DNA of 64,000 nt from the NCBI GenBank assembly GCA_024102665.1, contig JAGFJP010000073.1:1-64000 (forward strand), given 5' to 3'. This document shows, in pieces, positions 19,738-28,164 of the stretch (position 1 is the first letter of the stretch; the number at the start of each line of letters is the position of its first letter). Origin of the DNA: Thiogranum sp. (GTDB taxonomy: Bacteria; Pseudomonadota; Gammaproteobacteria; DSM-19610). Position numbers and translations under genes: made by a program. Under the pieces are notes generated by a model, which saw only the letters and a program-made list of their open reading frames with translations, was not told the DNA's origin and did no database searches.

Positions 19738-20283
19738 TCAGCAGCCGCCGGCGGCTTTACCGCCACCGCCGCCACCGCCGGGCTGGACCCGGACCAGCGG
19801 AGGAGCAGGCTCTGAAGGATCGAAGTTCAGGAATACCTTTTGATCCGCTGCGACCTTGTCCATGATTTCACCCACGCCGAACAGTTTGCCCATCAGGCCG
19901 GCGTTCATGGTGCCTATGTAGGTCTTGCCATCGTCTTTCTTGAACACGGTGATGGTGCAGGGCATCAGGATGGAGAAGATGCGCGAGGTATCCTCTTTCA
20001 GCAGCGGACCGGAGTACTTGGTGCTGCAGGCTTCCACCAGCAGCACTGGCAACACGTTACCGCCATCGGCCGCGACTGCCTTGGAGGGGTCTCTCAGACC
20101 GGAAAGCGACCAGCCATTGGCCTTCATCTCGGGCTTCATGATGTTGGCCTGGATGCGCGCCGCCGTTTCCTCCACGCCATAGGGGCTGGGGGTGATGTTG
20201 AACATCAGGCTTTGCATCGAGGTCAGCGCAACCACCGCGACCAGTGCAATGCCGACAAAGAAACCTGCGATTGCCTTAATCAT
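19738..20283 (-). CDS. DUF302 protein with a glycine-cysteine tail
   Basis: This 181-residue protein has an N-terminal hydrophobic anchor or signal peptide and a DUF302 domain (about residues 35-165). The C-terminus is unusual: seven glycines, then KAAGGC, ending on Cys181. DUF302 proteins are common in sulfur-oxidising bacteria, but no reaction is known. It begins the octaheme-cytochrome gene run, 70 bp upstream of that gene, with a good promoter in front. The terminal Cys may be a redox or metal site, or an attachment point. The domain call rests on pattern recognition and the operon context. Confidence 0.78.
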   Translation of the reverse strand: MIKAIAGFFVGIALVAVVALTSMQSLMFNITPSPYGVEETAARIQANIMKPEMKANGWSLSGLRDPSKAVAADGGNVLPVLLVEACSTKYSGPLLKEDTSRIFSILMPCTITVFKKDDGKTYIGTMNAGLMGKLFGVGEIMDKVAADQKVFLNFDPSEPAPPLVRVQPGGGGGGGKAAGGC

Positions 20284-20370
20284 TTCCTTAGCCCTCTCCG
20301 TACGCTGGAACCGGTAGCAATGATTCCTGCGATCCGGTTACATTAGTAAATAAGCAAATTCTTATCGTTG

Positions 20371-20398
20371 ATTATCGTTCCGCCGGTAGTGTAGTCAA
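20371..20398 (-). promoter_or_regulatory. Sigma-70 promoter of the DUF302/octaheme operon
   Basis: On the minus strand TTGACT (complement of 20393-20398) is followed after 16 bp by GATAAT (complement of 20371-20376). Both boxes match the consensus in five of six bases. The start of transcription should be near 20364, giving a leader of about 80 bases. Confidence 0.6.
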
Positions 20399-20608
20399 GA
20401 AGTCTCGGCGGATTCCAGATGATTCATTGATCCAGGACAATAAACGATCCGGAAATGCAAGTTGAAACACCTGGCTGCGGCGGACGCTGGAAGCACATCT
20501 CCCGCGTTCGGGCCATGTTTATACGCTTCTCGACCGCCGCTGTGAAGGTGGCGCATTTGATGTTGCGCAAGCTGATGCGGCCGCAGAGTGCCTGCTGCCC
20601 GCATCGGG

Positions 20609-20637
20609 CAACAAAAAAGGAGCTATAAGCCCCTTTT
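20609..20637 (-). terminator. Rho-independent terminator of the tusE/dsrC-like gene
   Basis: Read on the minus strand, AAAAGGGGC-TTATA-GCTCCTTTT forms a nine-pair stem with one G-U pair, followed by TTGTTG. It starts about 21 bases after the stop of the sulfur-carrier gene. Confidence 0.8.
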
Positions 20638-20658
20638 ATGTTTTTCCATGTCAGCTGA

Positions 20659-20994
20659 TCAGCTGCAGCCTTTCGGTCGCGGTAATCCGGCGACCTTGTT
20701 GGCGCACTTGATCAGGCCGGTGGGGAACAGCGAATAGATGTACTTCTGATCGCTGCGGTCCTTGCCGAATTTCTCTTTCATGATTTTGGAGAAGGCGCGT
20801 GGTTCGCAGACCACGCCGTTGTCGAGGAAGAACTCGCGCGCCGTATGGATGATGTCCCAGTGCTCCTGACCGAGTTCAGGGATTTTTTCATTTCTGGCGA
20901 TTTCCACCGCCAGCGCTTCGCTCCACTCGTCGAGGTTGTTCAGCCAGCCGGCTTCGCTCAGTTCGATCACCTTGCCATTTACTACCGCTTGCAT
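20659..20994 (-). CDS. TusE/DsrC/DsvC family sulfur-relay protein
   Basis: The 111-residue protein has the DsrC fold signature (WSEALAVEIARNE, DIIHTAREFF) and the C-terminal arm GLPRPKGCS with the conserved penultimate Cys110 (CysA). True DsrC carries a second cysteine ten residues upstream; here that position is Asn and a cysteine sits two residues earlier (IKCANKVAG). It is therefore closer to TusE, which relays sulfur from TusBCD or TusA to tRNA thiolation, though sulfur-oxidation roles exist for one-cysteine paralogues. A GGAG site precedes it and a terminator follows, so it is a single-gene unit. tusA is encoded 17 kb away. Confidence 0.9.
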   Translation of the reverse strand: MQAVVNGKVIELSEAGWLNNLDEWSEALAVEIARNEKIPELGQEHWDIIHTAREFFLDNGVVCEPRAFSKIMKEKFGKDRSDQKYIYSLFPTGLIKCANKVAGLPRPKGCS

Positions 20995-21180
20995 TGTCCG
21001 CCTGCTCCTTTCTGTTGCCTGAAAAATAGTTGACTGATTCTATCAGGTATTGCCAGGCGTGGATATTGTTGCGGTGATGACCGCTGCACCGGCGTGGTTT
21101 TGACCTGCATGGCTGTTGCCGGGTGTTGTTGTTACAATAAAACGCTTCGCCGGCATGAAGCCGTGACGTTGACGAGTTAT

Positions 21181-21297
21181 GGTGGCTCGTATCGGTCCCC
21201 TCGCGACAATAAGCTGTGAACCCGGTCAGGCCCGGAAGGGAGCAGCCGCAGCAGTGGATTTGGGCGCCGGGGTGCGGCTGGTGCGGGTCACCACCTT
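21181..21297 (+). ncRNA. ffs: 4.5S signal recognition particle RNA
   Basis: The conserved SRP core GGTCAGGCCCGGAAGGGAG followed by CAGCC lies at 21224-21247, with the GGAA tetraloop and asymmetric internal loops. Flanks GGTGG (21181-21185) and CCACC (21291-21295) pair to close the hairpin, giving about 115 nucleotides, the small bacterial form without an Alu domain. It binds Ffh for co-translational membrane targeting. A TACAAT -10 element is seen at 21133-21138, so the 5' end may be processed. The position just upstream of dnaX agrees with other Gammaproteobacteria. Confidence 0.92.
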
Positions 21298-21329
21298 AAA
21301 ATTGCAGCTAACATTGCAGCGGACTGTTC

Positions 21330-22910
21330 ATGAGTTACCAGGTTCTGGCACGCAAATGGCGGCCGCGGAAGTTTGCCGAAATGGTCGGGCAGGAGCACGT
21401 CCTGCGGGCGCTCATCAACGCGCTGGACAACGACCGCCTGCACCATGCCTACCTGTTCACCGGCACGCGCGGCGTCGGCAAGACCACGGTCGCGCGCATA
21501 TTCGCCAAGTCGCTGAACTGCGAGTCCGGGGTCAGCGCGGAACCCTGCGGCCAGTGTTCGGCCTGCACGGAAATCGACGAAGGGCGTTTCGTCGATCTCA
21601 TTGAAGTCGACGCGGCTTCGCGCACCAAGGTCGAGGATACCCGTGATCTGCTGGACAATGTCCAGTATGCGCCGACGCGCGGACGCTACAAGGTGTATCT
21701 CATCGACGAGGTGCACATGCTCTCGGCGCACAGTTTCAATGCGTTGCTGAAAACGCTGGAAGAACCGCCGCCGCACGTCAAGTTCCTGCTGGCAACCACG
21801 GATCCGCAAAAACTGCCGGCGACGGTGCTGTCGCGCTGCCTGCAGTTCAATCTCAAACGCCTGCCACTGCCGCTGATCGTCGGGCATCTGCAGCACCTGC
21901 TGAAAATCGAAACCATCGACAGCGAAGAGGCGGCGCTGCGCCTGCTGGCGCGTGCGGCGGACGGGAGCATGCGCGATGCCCTCAGCCTGCTGGACCAGGC
22001 CATCGCCTTTGGCGGCGGCGCGGTGCACGAAGCGGAAGTGCGCGCCATGCTCGGCAGCATCGAGCGAAGACACGTAGTGGAGGTGTTGCAGGCGCTGGCC
22101 GCCGCTGACGGCGCTGCCGCGCTGCAGGTTGTCGAGCGCCTGTCGCAGCAGGCGCCCGATTACGAGGCGCTGCTCGCCGAGGTGCTGAGTTACCTGCAGC
22201 AGATTGCCATTGCGCAGGCGGTGCCCGAGGCACTCGACGAAAACCTCGACGAGCGCGAGGCGGTGCTGGAACTGGCCGCCACGATTCCGGCCGAAGATGT
22301 GCAGCTATTTTACCAGATCGGCTTGCTCGGACGGCGCGATTTGCAGCTGGCGCCCGATCCGCGCGGTGGCCTGGAGATGGTTTTGCTGCGCATGCTCGCG
22401 TTCCGTCCGGCGTCGGCGGAGGCGCCGGCGCGCGGTGAATCTTCCGCGACCTCCGGCAAACCCGTCACTGCAACTGCGTCGCCGGCCGCAGCGCCCGCGC
22501 GCAAGGCGGCTGCGCCGGATCCGGCCGCGAGCGACTGGCGCACGCTGGTCGATACCATGCAGCTGAAGGGCGTGTTGCGCGAACTGGCCATGAATTGCGC
22601 GGTCAAACAGCGTGACGACGATCGCTGGCTGCTGGTGGTGGACACCAGCCATCAGCAGTTGTTGAACAAGGAGCGCCAGCAGCGGCTGGAGAAGACGCTC
22701 GCCGCTTGCCTGCAGCAAAGCATACGCCTGGACATCGAGATTGAAGGTTGCGCCGGATCGACGCCCGCGCAGCAGCAGCGCATGGAAAACGAAAACCGCC
22801 AGGCACAGGCGGTCAGCGCGATAGAATCCGATCCCAACATAAAGGCTATCCAGAAGGCATTTGACGCGACCCTGCACGTGGAGTCCATCCGTCCTCTGGA
22901 CAGCCGGTAA
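21330..22910 (+). CDS. dnaX: DNA polymerase III subunit tau/gamma
   Basis: The 526-residue clamp-loader subunit starts [15 protein letters not shown] and holds Walker A GTRGVGKT (about 45-52), a four-cysteine zinc module (C-x8-C-x2-C-x2-C near residue 64), the DEVH Walker B box at LIDEVHML and the SRC sensor motif. The C-terminal part is alanine-rich and then a basic domain IV/V. It is shorter than the E. coli protein (643). I found no A AAA AAG slippery site, so the short gamma form may not be made by frameshift here. The ybaB and recR genes follow in the usual replication/repair order. Confidence 0.97.
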   Translation: MSYQVLARKWRPRKFAEMVGQEHVLRALINALDNDRLHHAYLFTGTRGVGKTTVARIFAKSLNCESGVSAEPCGQCSACTEIDEGRFVDLIEVDAASRTKVEDTRDLLDNVQYAPTRGRYKVYLIDEVHMLSAHSFNALLKTLEEPPPHVKFLLATTDPQKLPATVLSRCLQFNLKRLPLPLIVGHLQHLLKIETIDSEEAALRLLARAADGSMRDALSLLDQAIAFGGGAVHEAEVRAMLGSIERRHVVEVLQALAAADGAAALQVVERLSQQAPDYEALLAEVLSYLQQIAIAQAVPEALDENLDEREAVLELAATIPAEDVQLFYQIGLLGRRDLQLAPDPRGGLEMVLLRMLAFRPASAEAPARGESSATSGKPVTATASPAAAPARKAAAPDPAASDWRTLVDTMQLKGVLRELAMNCAVKQRDDDRWLLVVDTSHQQLLNKERQQRLEKTLAACLQQSIRLDIEIEGCAGSTPAQQQRMENENRQAQAVSAIESDPNIKAIQKAFDATLHVESIRPLDSR

Positions 22911-22935
22911 TTCAGTGATACGAGGTAGCGAGACA

Positions 22936-23259
22936 ATGAAAGGTGGACTTGGAAACCTGATGAAGCAGGCGCAGCAGATGCAGGCCGACATGCAAAAGGC
23001 GCAGGAGGAAATCGCCAGTCTGGAAGTCACGGGCGAATCCGGCGGCGGCATGGTGAAGGTCACCATGACGGGGCGCCACGAAGTGCGCCGCGTGCAGATC
23101 GATCCCGCGCTGATGCAGGACGACCGTGAGATGCTTGAAGACCTGGTCGCCGCGGCGATCAACGACGCTGCCCACAAGGTCGAGTCCGTAACCCAGGAAC
23201 GCATGTCGGGCATGACCGCCGGCCTGAATCTGCCCGCCGGCTTCAAGCTGCCTTTCTGA
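22936..23259 (+). CDS. YbaB/EbfC nucleoid-associated protein
   Basis: The 107-residue protein starts [29 protein letters not shown], the family N-terminus with a helical hairpin. The C-terminal [11 protein letters not shown] tail is also typical. YbaB dimers bind DNA with little sequence specificity. The start at 22936 follows a GAGG site at 22922-22925; starts further upstream would overlap dnaX. It lies between dnaX and recR, 14 bp from the latter, so the three are expected to be co-transcribed. Confidence 0.95.
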   Translation: MKGGLGNLMKQAQQMQADMQKAQEEIASLEVTGESGGGMVKVTMTGRHEVRRVQIDPALMQDDREMLEDLVAAAINDAAHKVESVTQERMSGMTAGLNLPAGFKLPF

Positions 23260-23273
23260 CGTTGCCGCTGTAG

Positions 23274-23870
23274 ATGTCCGTTTCGCCGCTGATCCGCCAG
23301 CTGATGGACGCGTTGCGCTGCCTGCCCGGTGTCGGCAACAAGACCGCGCAGCGCATGGCGTACCACCTGCTCGAACGCGACAGGGAAGGTGGCCGGCAAT
23401 TGGCGCAGGTACTGGCGAGGGCCATGCAGGAAGTGGGACGTTGCAGCGAGTGTCGCACGCTGTGCGAGAGCGAGCGCTGCGCTTTGTGCGCCAACGAAAC
23501 CCGGGACCGGTCAACGCTATGCGTGGTGGAAACGCCGGTGGATGTCGAGGCGCTGGAGCAGGCCACGGATTTCCGCGGCCGTTATTTCGTTTTGATGGGT
23601 CACCTGTCACCGCTCGACGGCATCGGTCCCGAGCAGCTGGGGCTGGATCAGTTGGATGAGCGGTTTGCCGGCGGCGAATTACAGGAAATCATACTGGCAA
23701 CCAATCCGACCGTGGAGGGCGAAGCCACGGCGCAATACATCAGCGAGCTGGCGCGACGGCACGGCATTCGCACCACGCGCATTGCGCACGGGGTGCCGAT
23801 GGGTGGTGAGCTTGAATATATCGACAGCAGTACGCTGTCACATGCCTTCGCCGGCCGGCGCGAGCTATAA
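23274..23870 (+). CDS. recR: Recombination protein RecR
   Basis: The 198-residue protein has the N-terminal helix-hairpin-helix ([20 protein letters not shown]), the four-cysteine zinc finger ([16 protein letters not shown]) and a Toprim domain with E-T-P-V-D and the [10 protein letters not shown] block. RecR works with RecO and RecF to load RecA on gapped DNA. It is complete and lies directly after ybaB. The next gene is convergent, only three bases away. Confidence 0.97.
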   Translation: MSVSPLIRQLMDALRCLPGVGNKTAQRMAYHLLERDREGGRQLAQVLARAMQEVGRCSECRTLCESERCALCANETRDRSTLCVVETPVDVEALEQATDFRGRYFVLMGHLSPLDGIGPEQLGLDQLDERFAGGELQEIILATNPTVEGEATAQYISELARRHGIRTTRIAHGVPMGGELEYIDSSTLSHAFAGRREL

Positions 23871-23873
23871 GGA

Positions 23874-24146
23874 CTAAAGACCGATGGTTTCCTGCTCGCG
23901 GTGCGTATCGCGGTTGTCAATGGCGCGCGCCTTGTCGATGGCCCGTACCAGCCTGATGTGCTCCTGCTCCGCCATTCCGCTGCGCAGATAGTGTTCTGCC
24001 GCGTGCAGCACATCCAGCAGGTGACTGTGCTGATGGTGGCAATTGAGCAGGGCCTTGCCGAGGAAACAGGAATCCTCGCCCGATTCCCGCAAGCGCTTGG
24101 CTTCAGTCAATGCAGTTTCCAGTTCCCGGTCGGTTGGTTTGCCCAT
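23874..24146 (-). CDS. Small hypothetical protein with a His/Cys-rich helix
   Basis: About 90 residues from MGKPTDRELETALTEAKRL; the start follows a GGAGG site, and 18 codons upstream are likely not translated. I do not recognise the family. A helical protein is expected. The segment DSCFLGKALLNCHHQHSHLLDVLHAAEHYL is rich in Cys and His, which could bind metal or heme, but no known motif fits. It converges on recR. The long leader and AT-rich upstream region suggest its own promoter. Confidence 0.6.
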   Translation of the reverse strand: MGKPTDRELETALTEAKRLRESGEDSCFLGKALLNCHHQHSHLLDVLHAAEHYLRSGMAEQEHIRLVRAIDKARAIDNRDTHREQETIGL

Positions 24147-24421
24147 ACATCCTCCGTCAATGTTGTGGTATGGCGTGCGCTCGCTAATAGATTTCGTCAA
24201 ATGTCCGCTAGTCTGAATGCCGTATGCAACAGCGCTGTCGCATGTTCGGCATGTAAATTAAGGTTGTTCTGTAACATATTGAAGTAACAACTTTTTATAT
24301 AGCTGCCCTGGCGCCGTTTTCGACGGTTTTCTGGCAGGGATGCAGGCCACGGAATTTGCTGTAGACTTTGCGTCGAGGTCCACACTGCAGTGGACCGGAC
24401 GGGAACCATCAGGCGACGGAA

Positions 24422-24784
24422 ATGGATATCACCAGGTTGCCGGTCACGCCTCTCGGGCGGCCGGCGTCGGCTTCACCACAAGGCAACCGCCACACGGCTT
24501 CGGTCGAGGCGGTGACACGCGTTGCGTTCGCTGAGCAGCGGTCGCGCGTGGACGAGCCGCGTGAACGCGTTGTCGAAGGCGAGCTGTTGCAACGGCGACC
24601 GGTGTTCTACCAGTCGACCCGGGCTTTCATCGATGAACGCAATCTGCAACAGGCGCGCCCGGCCGGAGAGCCGGTTGCGTTGCCGCAGCAATCGCGTCTG
24701 GCCATCGCAAGGTACAGCACGAATGTCGGCGCCGAATCCGTGGCGGGACTGGCACAGGGAAGTTCCGTCAATCTGTTTGTCTGA
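24422..24784 (+). CDS. Hypothetical protein, 120 residues
   Basis: The frame begins at MDITRLPVTPLG with ATG 24422; a GGAA precedes it. The protein is polar, with an N-terminal unstructured half and a C-terminal half (YQSTRAFIDERNLQQ, then QSRLAIARYSTN) that could be two short helices. No signal peptide or membrane segment is present. I do not recognise a family. Codon use looks normal. A promoter or regulatory RNA could lie in the AT-rich gap 24200-24420, where an inverted GTTGTT/AACAAC repeat (24263-24268 and 24286-24291) is followed by TTTTTAT. Confidence 0.5.
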   Translation: MDITRLPVTPLGRPASASPQGNRHTASVEAVTRVAFAEQRSRVDEPRERVVEGELLQRRPVFYQSTRAFIDERNLQQARPAGEPVALPQQSRLAIARYSTNVGAESVAGLAQGSSVNLFV

Positions 24785-24885
24785 GGTCTGTCTGAACGCA
24801 GCTTGATGGTTGATTGATCGCTGTCGGCACCGGCGTCAGGCTCGCATCCCGATTCGCGCAACTCCGTCTGCAAACGGGGGATCAG

Positions 24886-25230
24886 ATGACAGACTGCATT
24901 TTCTGCAAAATGGCCAGCGGCGAAATCACGCCGGACACCATCTACGAGGATGACGACGTGCTGGCGTTCCGCGACCTGCATCCGCAGGCCCCAACCCATG
25001 TGCTGGTGATTCCGAAACGGCATGTTTCGACCCTCAACGATCTCGATGCGGACAGCGCCGGCCTGGCCGGGAAGCTGCTTCTGGCCGCGGCAAAAGTCGC
25101 TGACCGGGAAGGCATTGCGGAGCAGGGTTATCGCACTGTCATCAACTGCAATACCGCCGGCGGGCAGACGGTTTTCCACCTGCACCTGCACCTGCTGGGC
25201 GGCAGGCCGATGCACTGGCCGCCGGGCTGA
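24886..25230 (+). CDS. HIT-family nucleotide hydrolase
   Basis: This 114-residue protein carries the Hint-type N-terminus (DCIFCKMASGEI) and the catalytic histidine triad HLHLHLLGGR near residues 99-108. HINT enzymes hydrolyse nucleoside phosphoramidates and acyl adenylates, with His as nucleophile. The start at ATG 24886 is favoured over an upstream one because it opens on the conserved fold. The gene ends nine bases from the convergent rsgA gene. A housekeeping role is likely. Confidence 0.93.
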   Translation: MTDCIFCKMASGEITPDTIYEDDDVLAFRDLHPQAPTHVLVIPKRHVSTLNDLDADSAGLAGKLLLAAAKVADREGIAEQGYRTVINCNTAGGQTVFHLHLHLLGGRPMHWPPG

Positions 25231-25239
25231 GACACGGGT

Positions 25240-26184
25240 TCAGTGCCCGGTGGACATGGATTCCACCAGTTCCCGGTAATTCTGCAGACGTCGTTCGCTG
25301 ATCAGTCCACCGCGCACCGCATCCTGCACCGCGCAGCCGGGTTCGCTGAGGTGCCGGCAGTTATGGAAGCGGCATTGCCCGAGGTAGGCGCCGAATTCCC
25401 GGAATCCTTTCGCCAGTTCGGCGACCGGTATATCGCTGAGGGTAAAGTCGCGCACGCCAGGTGAATCGATCAGGTTGCCGCCTTCCGGCAGGTGATAGAG
25501 CATGGTGACTGTGGTGGTATGACGGCCCAGCCCGGTTACCTGTGACAGCGCCCCGATACGGATGTCGTGATCCGGCAGCAGGGCCTGCACCAGGGACGAT
25601 TTGCCGACCCCCGACTGGCCGACCAGCACACTGGTATGGGATTTGAGCTGCTGGTGCAGCGCTTTCAGTCCATCGGTGCTGCGGGTGCTGGTGAACAGCA
25701 CTGCATAGCCGATCTTGCGGTATGGCAGCAGCCGCTGCTCCAGTTTGTCGCGGCTTTCCGTGTTCAGCATGTCGGACTTGTTGATGACGATGACCGGGGT
25801 CGCCCCGATCAGTTCCGCCGCGGCCAGGTAGCGGTCCAGCATGCCGTACTCGAAACTGGGTTTGCAGGCGATGACCACCACGATCTGATCCAGGTTCGCC
25901 GCCACCGGTCGCACCCGGCGATTCTGGTCGGGGCGCACCAGCGTGGTAGTGCGTTCGAGCACTGCCGTAATTGTACCTTCGCGCGGATTGCCCGGTCGCC
26001 ACAACACCCGGTCGCCGCACACGGTACGCGGCAGGGCCTTGCGCGTCGTACAACGCACGATATCGCCGGCGTCGCTTTCCACAATGCTTACCGGACCGTG
26101 ATGCGCGAGGACCAGACCGTTCAGGTCGTCCTGGCTTCGCGGTTGGTCGGGCAGGGGGCGTTTTGAGGGACGGCGCTTTCCCAC
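25240..26184 (-). CDS. rsgA: Ribosome small-subunit GTPase RsgA
   Basis: The protein shows the circularly permuted GTPase order: N-terminal OB-fold, NKSD (G4), then GQSGVGKSSL (G1) and DSPG (G3), and the C-terminal zinc site with CRFHNCRHLSEPGC. It assists late 30S assembly and is cytoplasmic. Reading from a GTG at 26184 gives 314 residues; no ATG fits, and longer readings overlap the pterin dehydratase gene. The start is therefore uncertain. Gene order (cytochrome c, phhB, rsgA on one strand) implies co-transcription. Confidence 0.93.
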   Translation of the reverse strand: MGKRRPSKRPLPDQPRSQDDLNGLVLAHHGPVSIVESDAGDIVRCTTRKALPRTVCGDRVLWRPGNPREGTITAVLERTTTLVRPDQNRRVRPVAANLDQIVVVIACKPSFEYGMLDRYLAAAELIGATPVIVINKSDMLNTESRDKLEQRLLPYRKIGYAVLFTSTRSTDGLKALHQQLKSHTSVLVGQSGVGKSSLVQALLPDHDIRIGALSQVTGLGRHTTTVTMLYHLPEGGNLIDSPGVRDFTLSDIPVAELAKGFREFGAYLGQCRFHNCRHLSEPGCAVQDAVRGGLISERRLQNYRELVESMSTGH

Positions 26185-26200
26185 GGGTTCCGGGTCTGGC

Positions 26201-26551
26201 TCAGCTGTCAGCGGAAACCAGCAAATCGATCCTGGCGGCGCAGATAAAATCGTTTTCCGACAGGCCGCCGACGGAATGTGTGCTGTAGTGCACCACGCAG
26301 CGGTTGTATCCCACCTCGAGGTCCGGGTGATGGTCCTGTTGATGGGAAACCCAGGCCAGCGCGTTGACGAAGGCAATAGTCTGGTAATAGTTCTTGAAGC
26401 GGAAGTTGCGACGGATTTCTTCGCCGTCATCGCTCATCGACCAGCCGGCGTCGATGCTGCGCATCAGCTCCTGCGCCGTGTCATTGTCGAGCCGGCTGGT
26501 TTTGTGCTGGCATTGCCGTTCGTGCAACGCCGTTTTCACCGCAGCTTTCAT
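26201..26551 (-). CDS. phhB: Pterin-4a-carbinolamine dehydratase
   Basis: The 116-residue protein carries the family motif HHPDLEVGYNRCVVHYSTHSVGGL with the two catalytic histidines and the WSM-type N-terminal core (GWSMSDDGEEI). It dehydrates 4a-hydroxytetrahydrobiopterin during phenylalanine hydroxylation or, in bacteria lacking that enzyme, serves other pterin or RNA roles. Its ATG overlaps the stop of the upstream cytochrome c gene (ATGA), so translation is coupled. No phenylalanine hydroxylase gene is in the window. Confidence 0.93.
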   Translation of the reverse strand: MKAAVKTALHERQCQHKTSRLDNDTAQELMRSIDAGWSMSDDGEEIRRNFRFKNYYQTIAFVNALAWVSHQQDHHPDLEVGYNRCVVHYSTHSVGGLSENDFICAARIDLLVSADS

Positions 26552-26817
26552 TGGAATTTGTAGAACGCGCGGTCCAGGTATTGCACCACGTCCTCGATCT
26601 GCCCGTCATTCCATTCGGTGCCCACGTTCATGTTACAGCGCTTGACCTGTGCCGTCAGCGCTTCGCTATTGCCGACGAAGCGGTCTTCGCGCGTGTACAC
26701 CTCGGTACCATGACATTTCATGCAGTTTTCATCGTGCAGCACCTTGCCGCGGTCGGCGTCTGCGAAAGCCGTGGAAAAAGCCGCAGCGAGGGTTCCGAAC
26801 AAGAGGATTGCTTTCAT
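26548..26817 (-). CDS. Small periplasmic cytochrome c
   Basis: This 89-residue protein has a signal peptide (MKAILLFGTLAAAFSTAFA) and one CMKCH heme site near residue 32. The mature part is about 70 residues, with a candidate axial Met in KRCNMNVG or nearby. It resembles short class I cytochromes that hand electrons to oxidases or reductases. It is the first gene of the run with phhB and rsgA and lies 20 bases after the stop of the M48 peptidase gene on the same strand. The partner is unknown. Confidence 0.88.
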   Translation of the reverse strand: MKAILLFGTLAAAFSTAFADADRGKVLHDENCMKCHGTEVYTREDRFVGNSEALTAQVKRCNMNVGTEWNDGQIEDVVQYLDRAFYKFQ

Positions 26818-26836
26818 CGGACATCTCCCTGGTTTG

Positions 26837-28084
26837 CTATTCGCTCATTCTAGTGGATAAATGTGCAACCCGCACCGGCGCAGGTGGATGCGAGTCGTAA
26901 AACGCCGAATAGACCGGATCGGGCGTCAAGGTGCTGGCGTTGTCCTTGTACAGCTTGACCAGCGCGCGCACCAGGTCCGCGGCGCTGGATTGCGCGGCGG
27001 CGTAGTCGTCGGCCTCGAATTCGTGCTTGCGCGAATACCAGGACGACAGCGGCTGCAGGAACAGCGTAAAGACCGGAGAAACCATCAGGAAAAGCAGCAA
27101 CGCCAGATGGTTCGACGTTTGTTGCACGCCGAGGCCCTGGTAAAACCAGTCCTGGCCGATCAGCCAGCCTAGCAAAGCCAGTCCCGCGAGGCTCAACAGC
27201 ATCATGATTACGATGCGCTGCTGCACGTGCCTGCGTTTGAAATGCCCCAGCTCGTGTGCCAGCACCGCTTCGATTTCGTCGGGCTGCAGCGTTTTCAGCA
27301 GGGTGTCGAAGAACACGATGCGTTTGTTGCGTCCCATACCTGTGAAATAGGCATTGCCGTGTCCGGAACGCTTCGATCCGTCCATCACGAAAACACCCTG
27401 GCTTTTGAAGCCGCAGCGATCGAGCAGGCCCTGGATGCGTTTTTGCAGTTCATCATCCTGCAACGGATCGAACTTGTTGAACAGCGGCGCGATCAGCGCA
27501 GGGTATGCCCACAGCATCAACAGGCTGAACCCGGCCCACAGCAGCCACAGATACAGCCACCACAGGGATCCCGATTCCTGCATCAGCCACAGTGCCGCCC
27601 AGGCCAGCGGCACGCCGAGCAGCAGCATCAATGCAGTCTGTTTGACCAGATCGGTGACAAAGGTGGACGGAGTGGTGCGGTTGAATCCGAAACGCTCCTC
27701 GATGACGAAGGTGTGATACAGAGTGAAAGGCATCTCCAGCAGCGCCATGATCATGAATGCGCTGACCAGCACCGCAACACCGGTGGCGATGTTGTCCCAG
27801 CCCGCCTGCCGCCATAAGTTGTCCAGCAATTGCAATCCGCCACCCAGCGTCCAGCCCAGCAATAGGATGCTGTCGTACACCAGTTCCAGGCGCCCCTGGC
27901 GGGTTTTTGCGAGCGTGTAGTCCGCGGCCTTGCGGTGTTCCTCGAGAGCGATCCGGTCGGCGAAATTCTCCGGCACGCGCGCACGGTTGGCGGCGACGTG
28001 GCGTATCTGGCGCTGCGCCAGCCACAGTTTCATTGCCAGGTAGGCGCCCAGCGCCGCCACGAAAATCCAGGAAAATGTGTTCAC
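26837..28084 (-). CDS. M48-family (Ste24/CAAX-like) membrane metallopeptidase
   Basis: About 415 residues, several membrane helices in the first half, the zinc-binding HELGH near residue 280 and a second-site EFEADDYAA glutamate. The order is that of Ste24-type peptidases; in bacteria they work like HtpX/BepA in membrane or envelope quality control. The start is chosen at the GTG at 28084 (VNTFSWIFVAALGAYLAMKLW); a TTG at 28093 is an alternative. It is divergent to orn. The catalytic motif is intact, but the physiological substrates are not known. Confidence 0.9.
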   Translation of the reverse strand: MNTFSWIFVAALGAYLAMKLWLAQRQIRHVAANRARVPENFADRIALEEHRKAADYTLAKTRQGRLELVYDSILLLGWTLGGGLQLLDNLWRQAGWDNIATGVAVLVSAFMIMALLEMPFTLYHTFVIEERFGFNRTTPSTFVTDLVKQTALMLLLGVPLAWAALWLMQESGSLWWLYLWLLWAGFSLLMLWAYPALIAPLFNKFDPLQDDELQKRIQGLLDRCGFKSQGVFVMDGSKRSGHGNAYFTGMGRNKRIVFFDTLLKTLQPDEIEAVLAHELGHFKRRHVQQRIVIMMLLSLAGLALLGWLIGQDWFYQGLGVQQTSNHLALLLFLMVSPVFTLFLQPLSSWYSRKHEFEADDYAAAQSSAADLVRALVKLYKDNASTLTPDPVYSAFYDSHPPAPVRVAHLSTRMSE

Positions 28085-28164
28085 GATAACCAATTGCGTC
28101 TGCAGATGCGGTTTTGTCAGGTTAGCCTTTGCTACAATGCAAGACAACCATTTGGAGTGTGGGA

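Larger units (their letters stand above)
20284..20658. other. Gene-free 375-bp gap between the DUF302 and tusE/dsrC-like genes
   Basis: No convincing gene is present. The left end has the promoter of the DUF302 operon and an AT-rich 5' leader of about 80 bases. The right end has the terminator of the tusE/dsrC-like gene. The middle (about 20400-20600) is of normal base composition; I see no conserved RNA fold or clear repeat there. Confidence 0.6.

Noticed and set aside
21330-22910. Programmed frameshift in dnaX for gamma
   Set aside because: No A AAA AAG type slippery heptamer with a following hairpin was found in the expected region.
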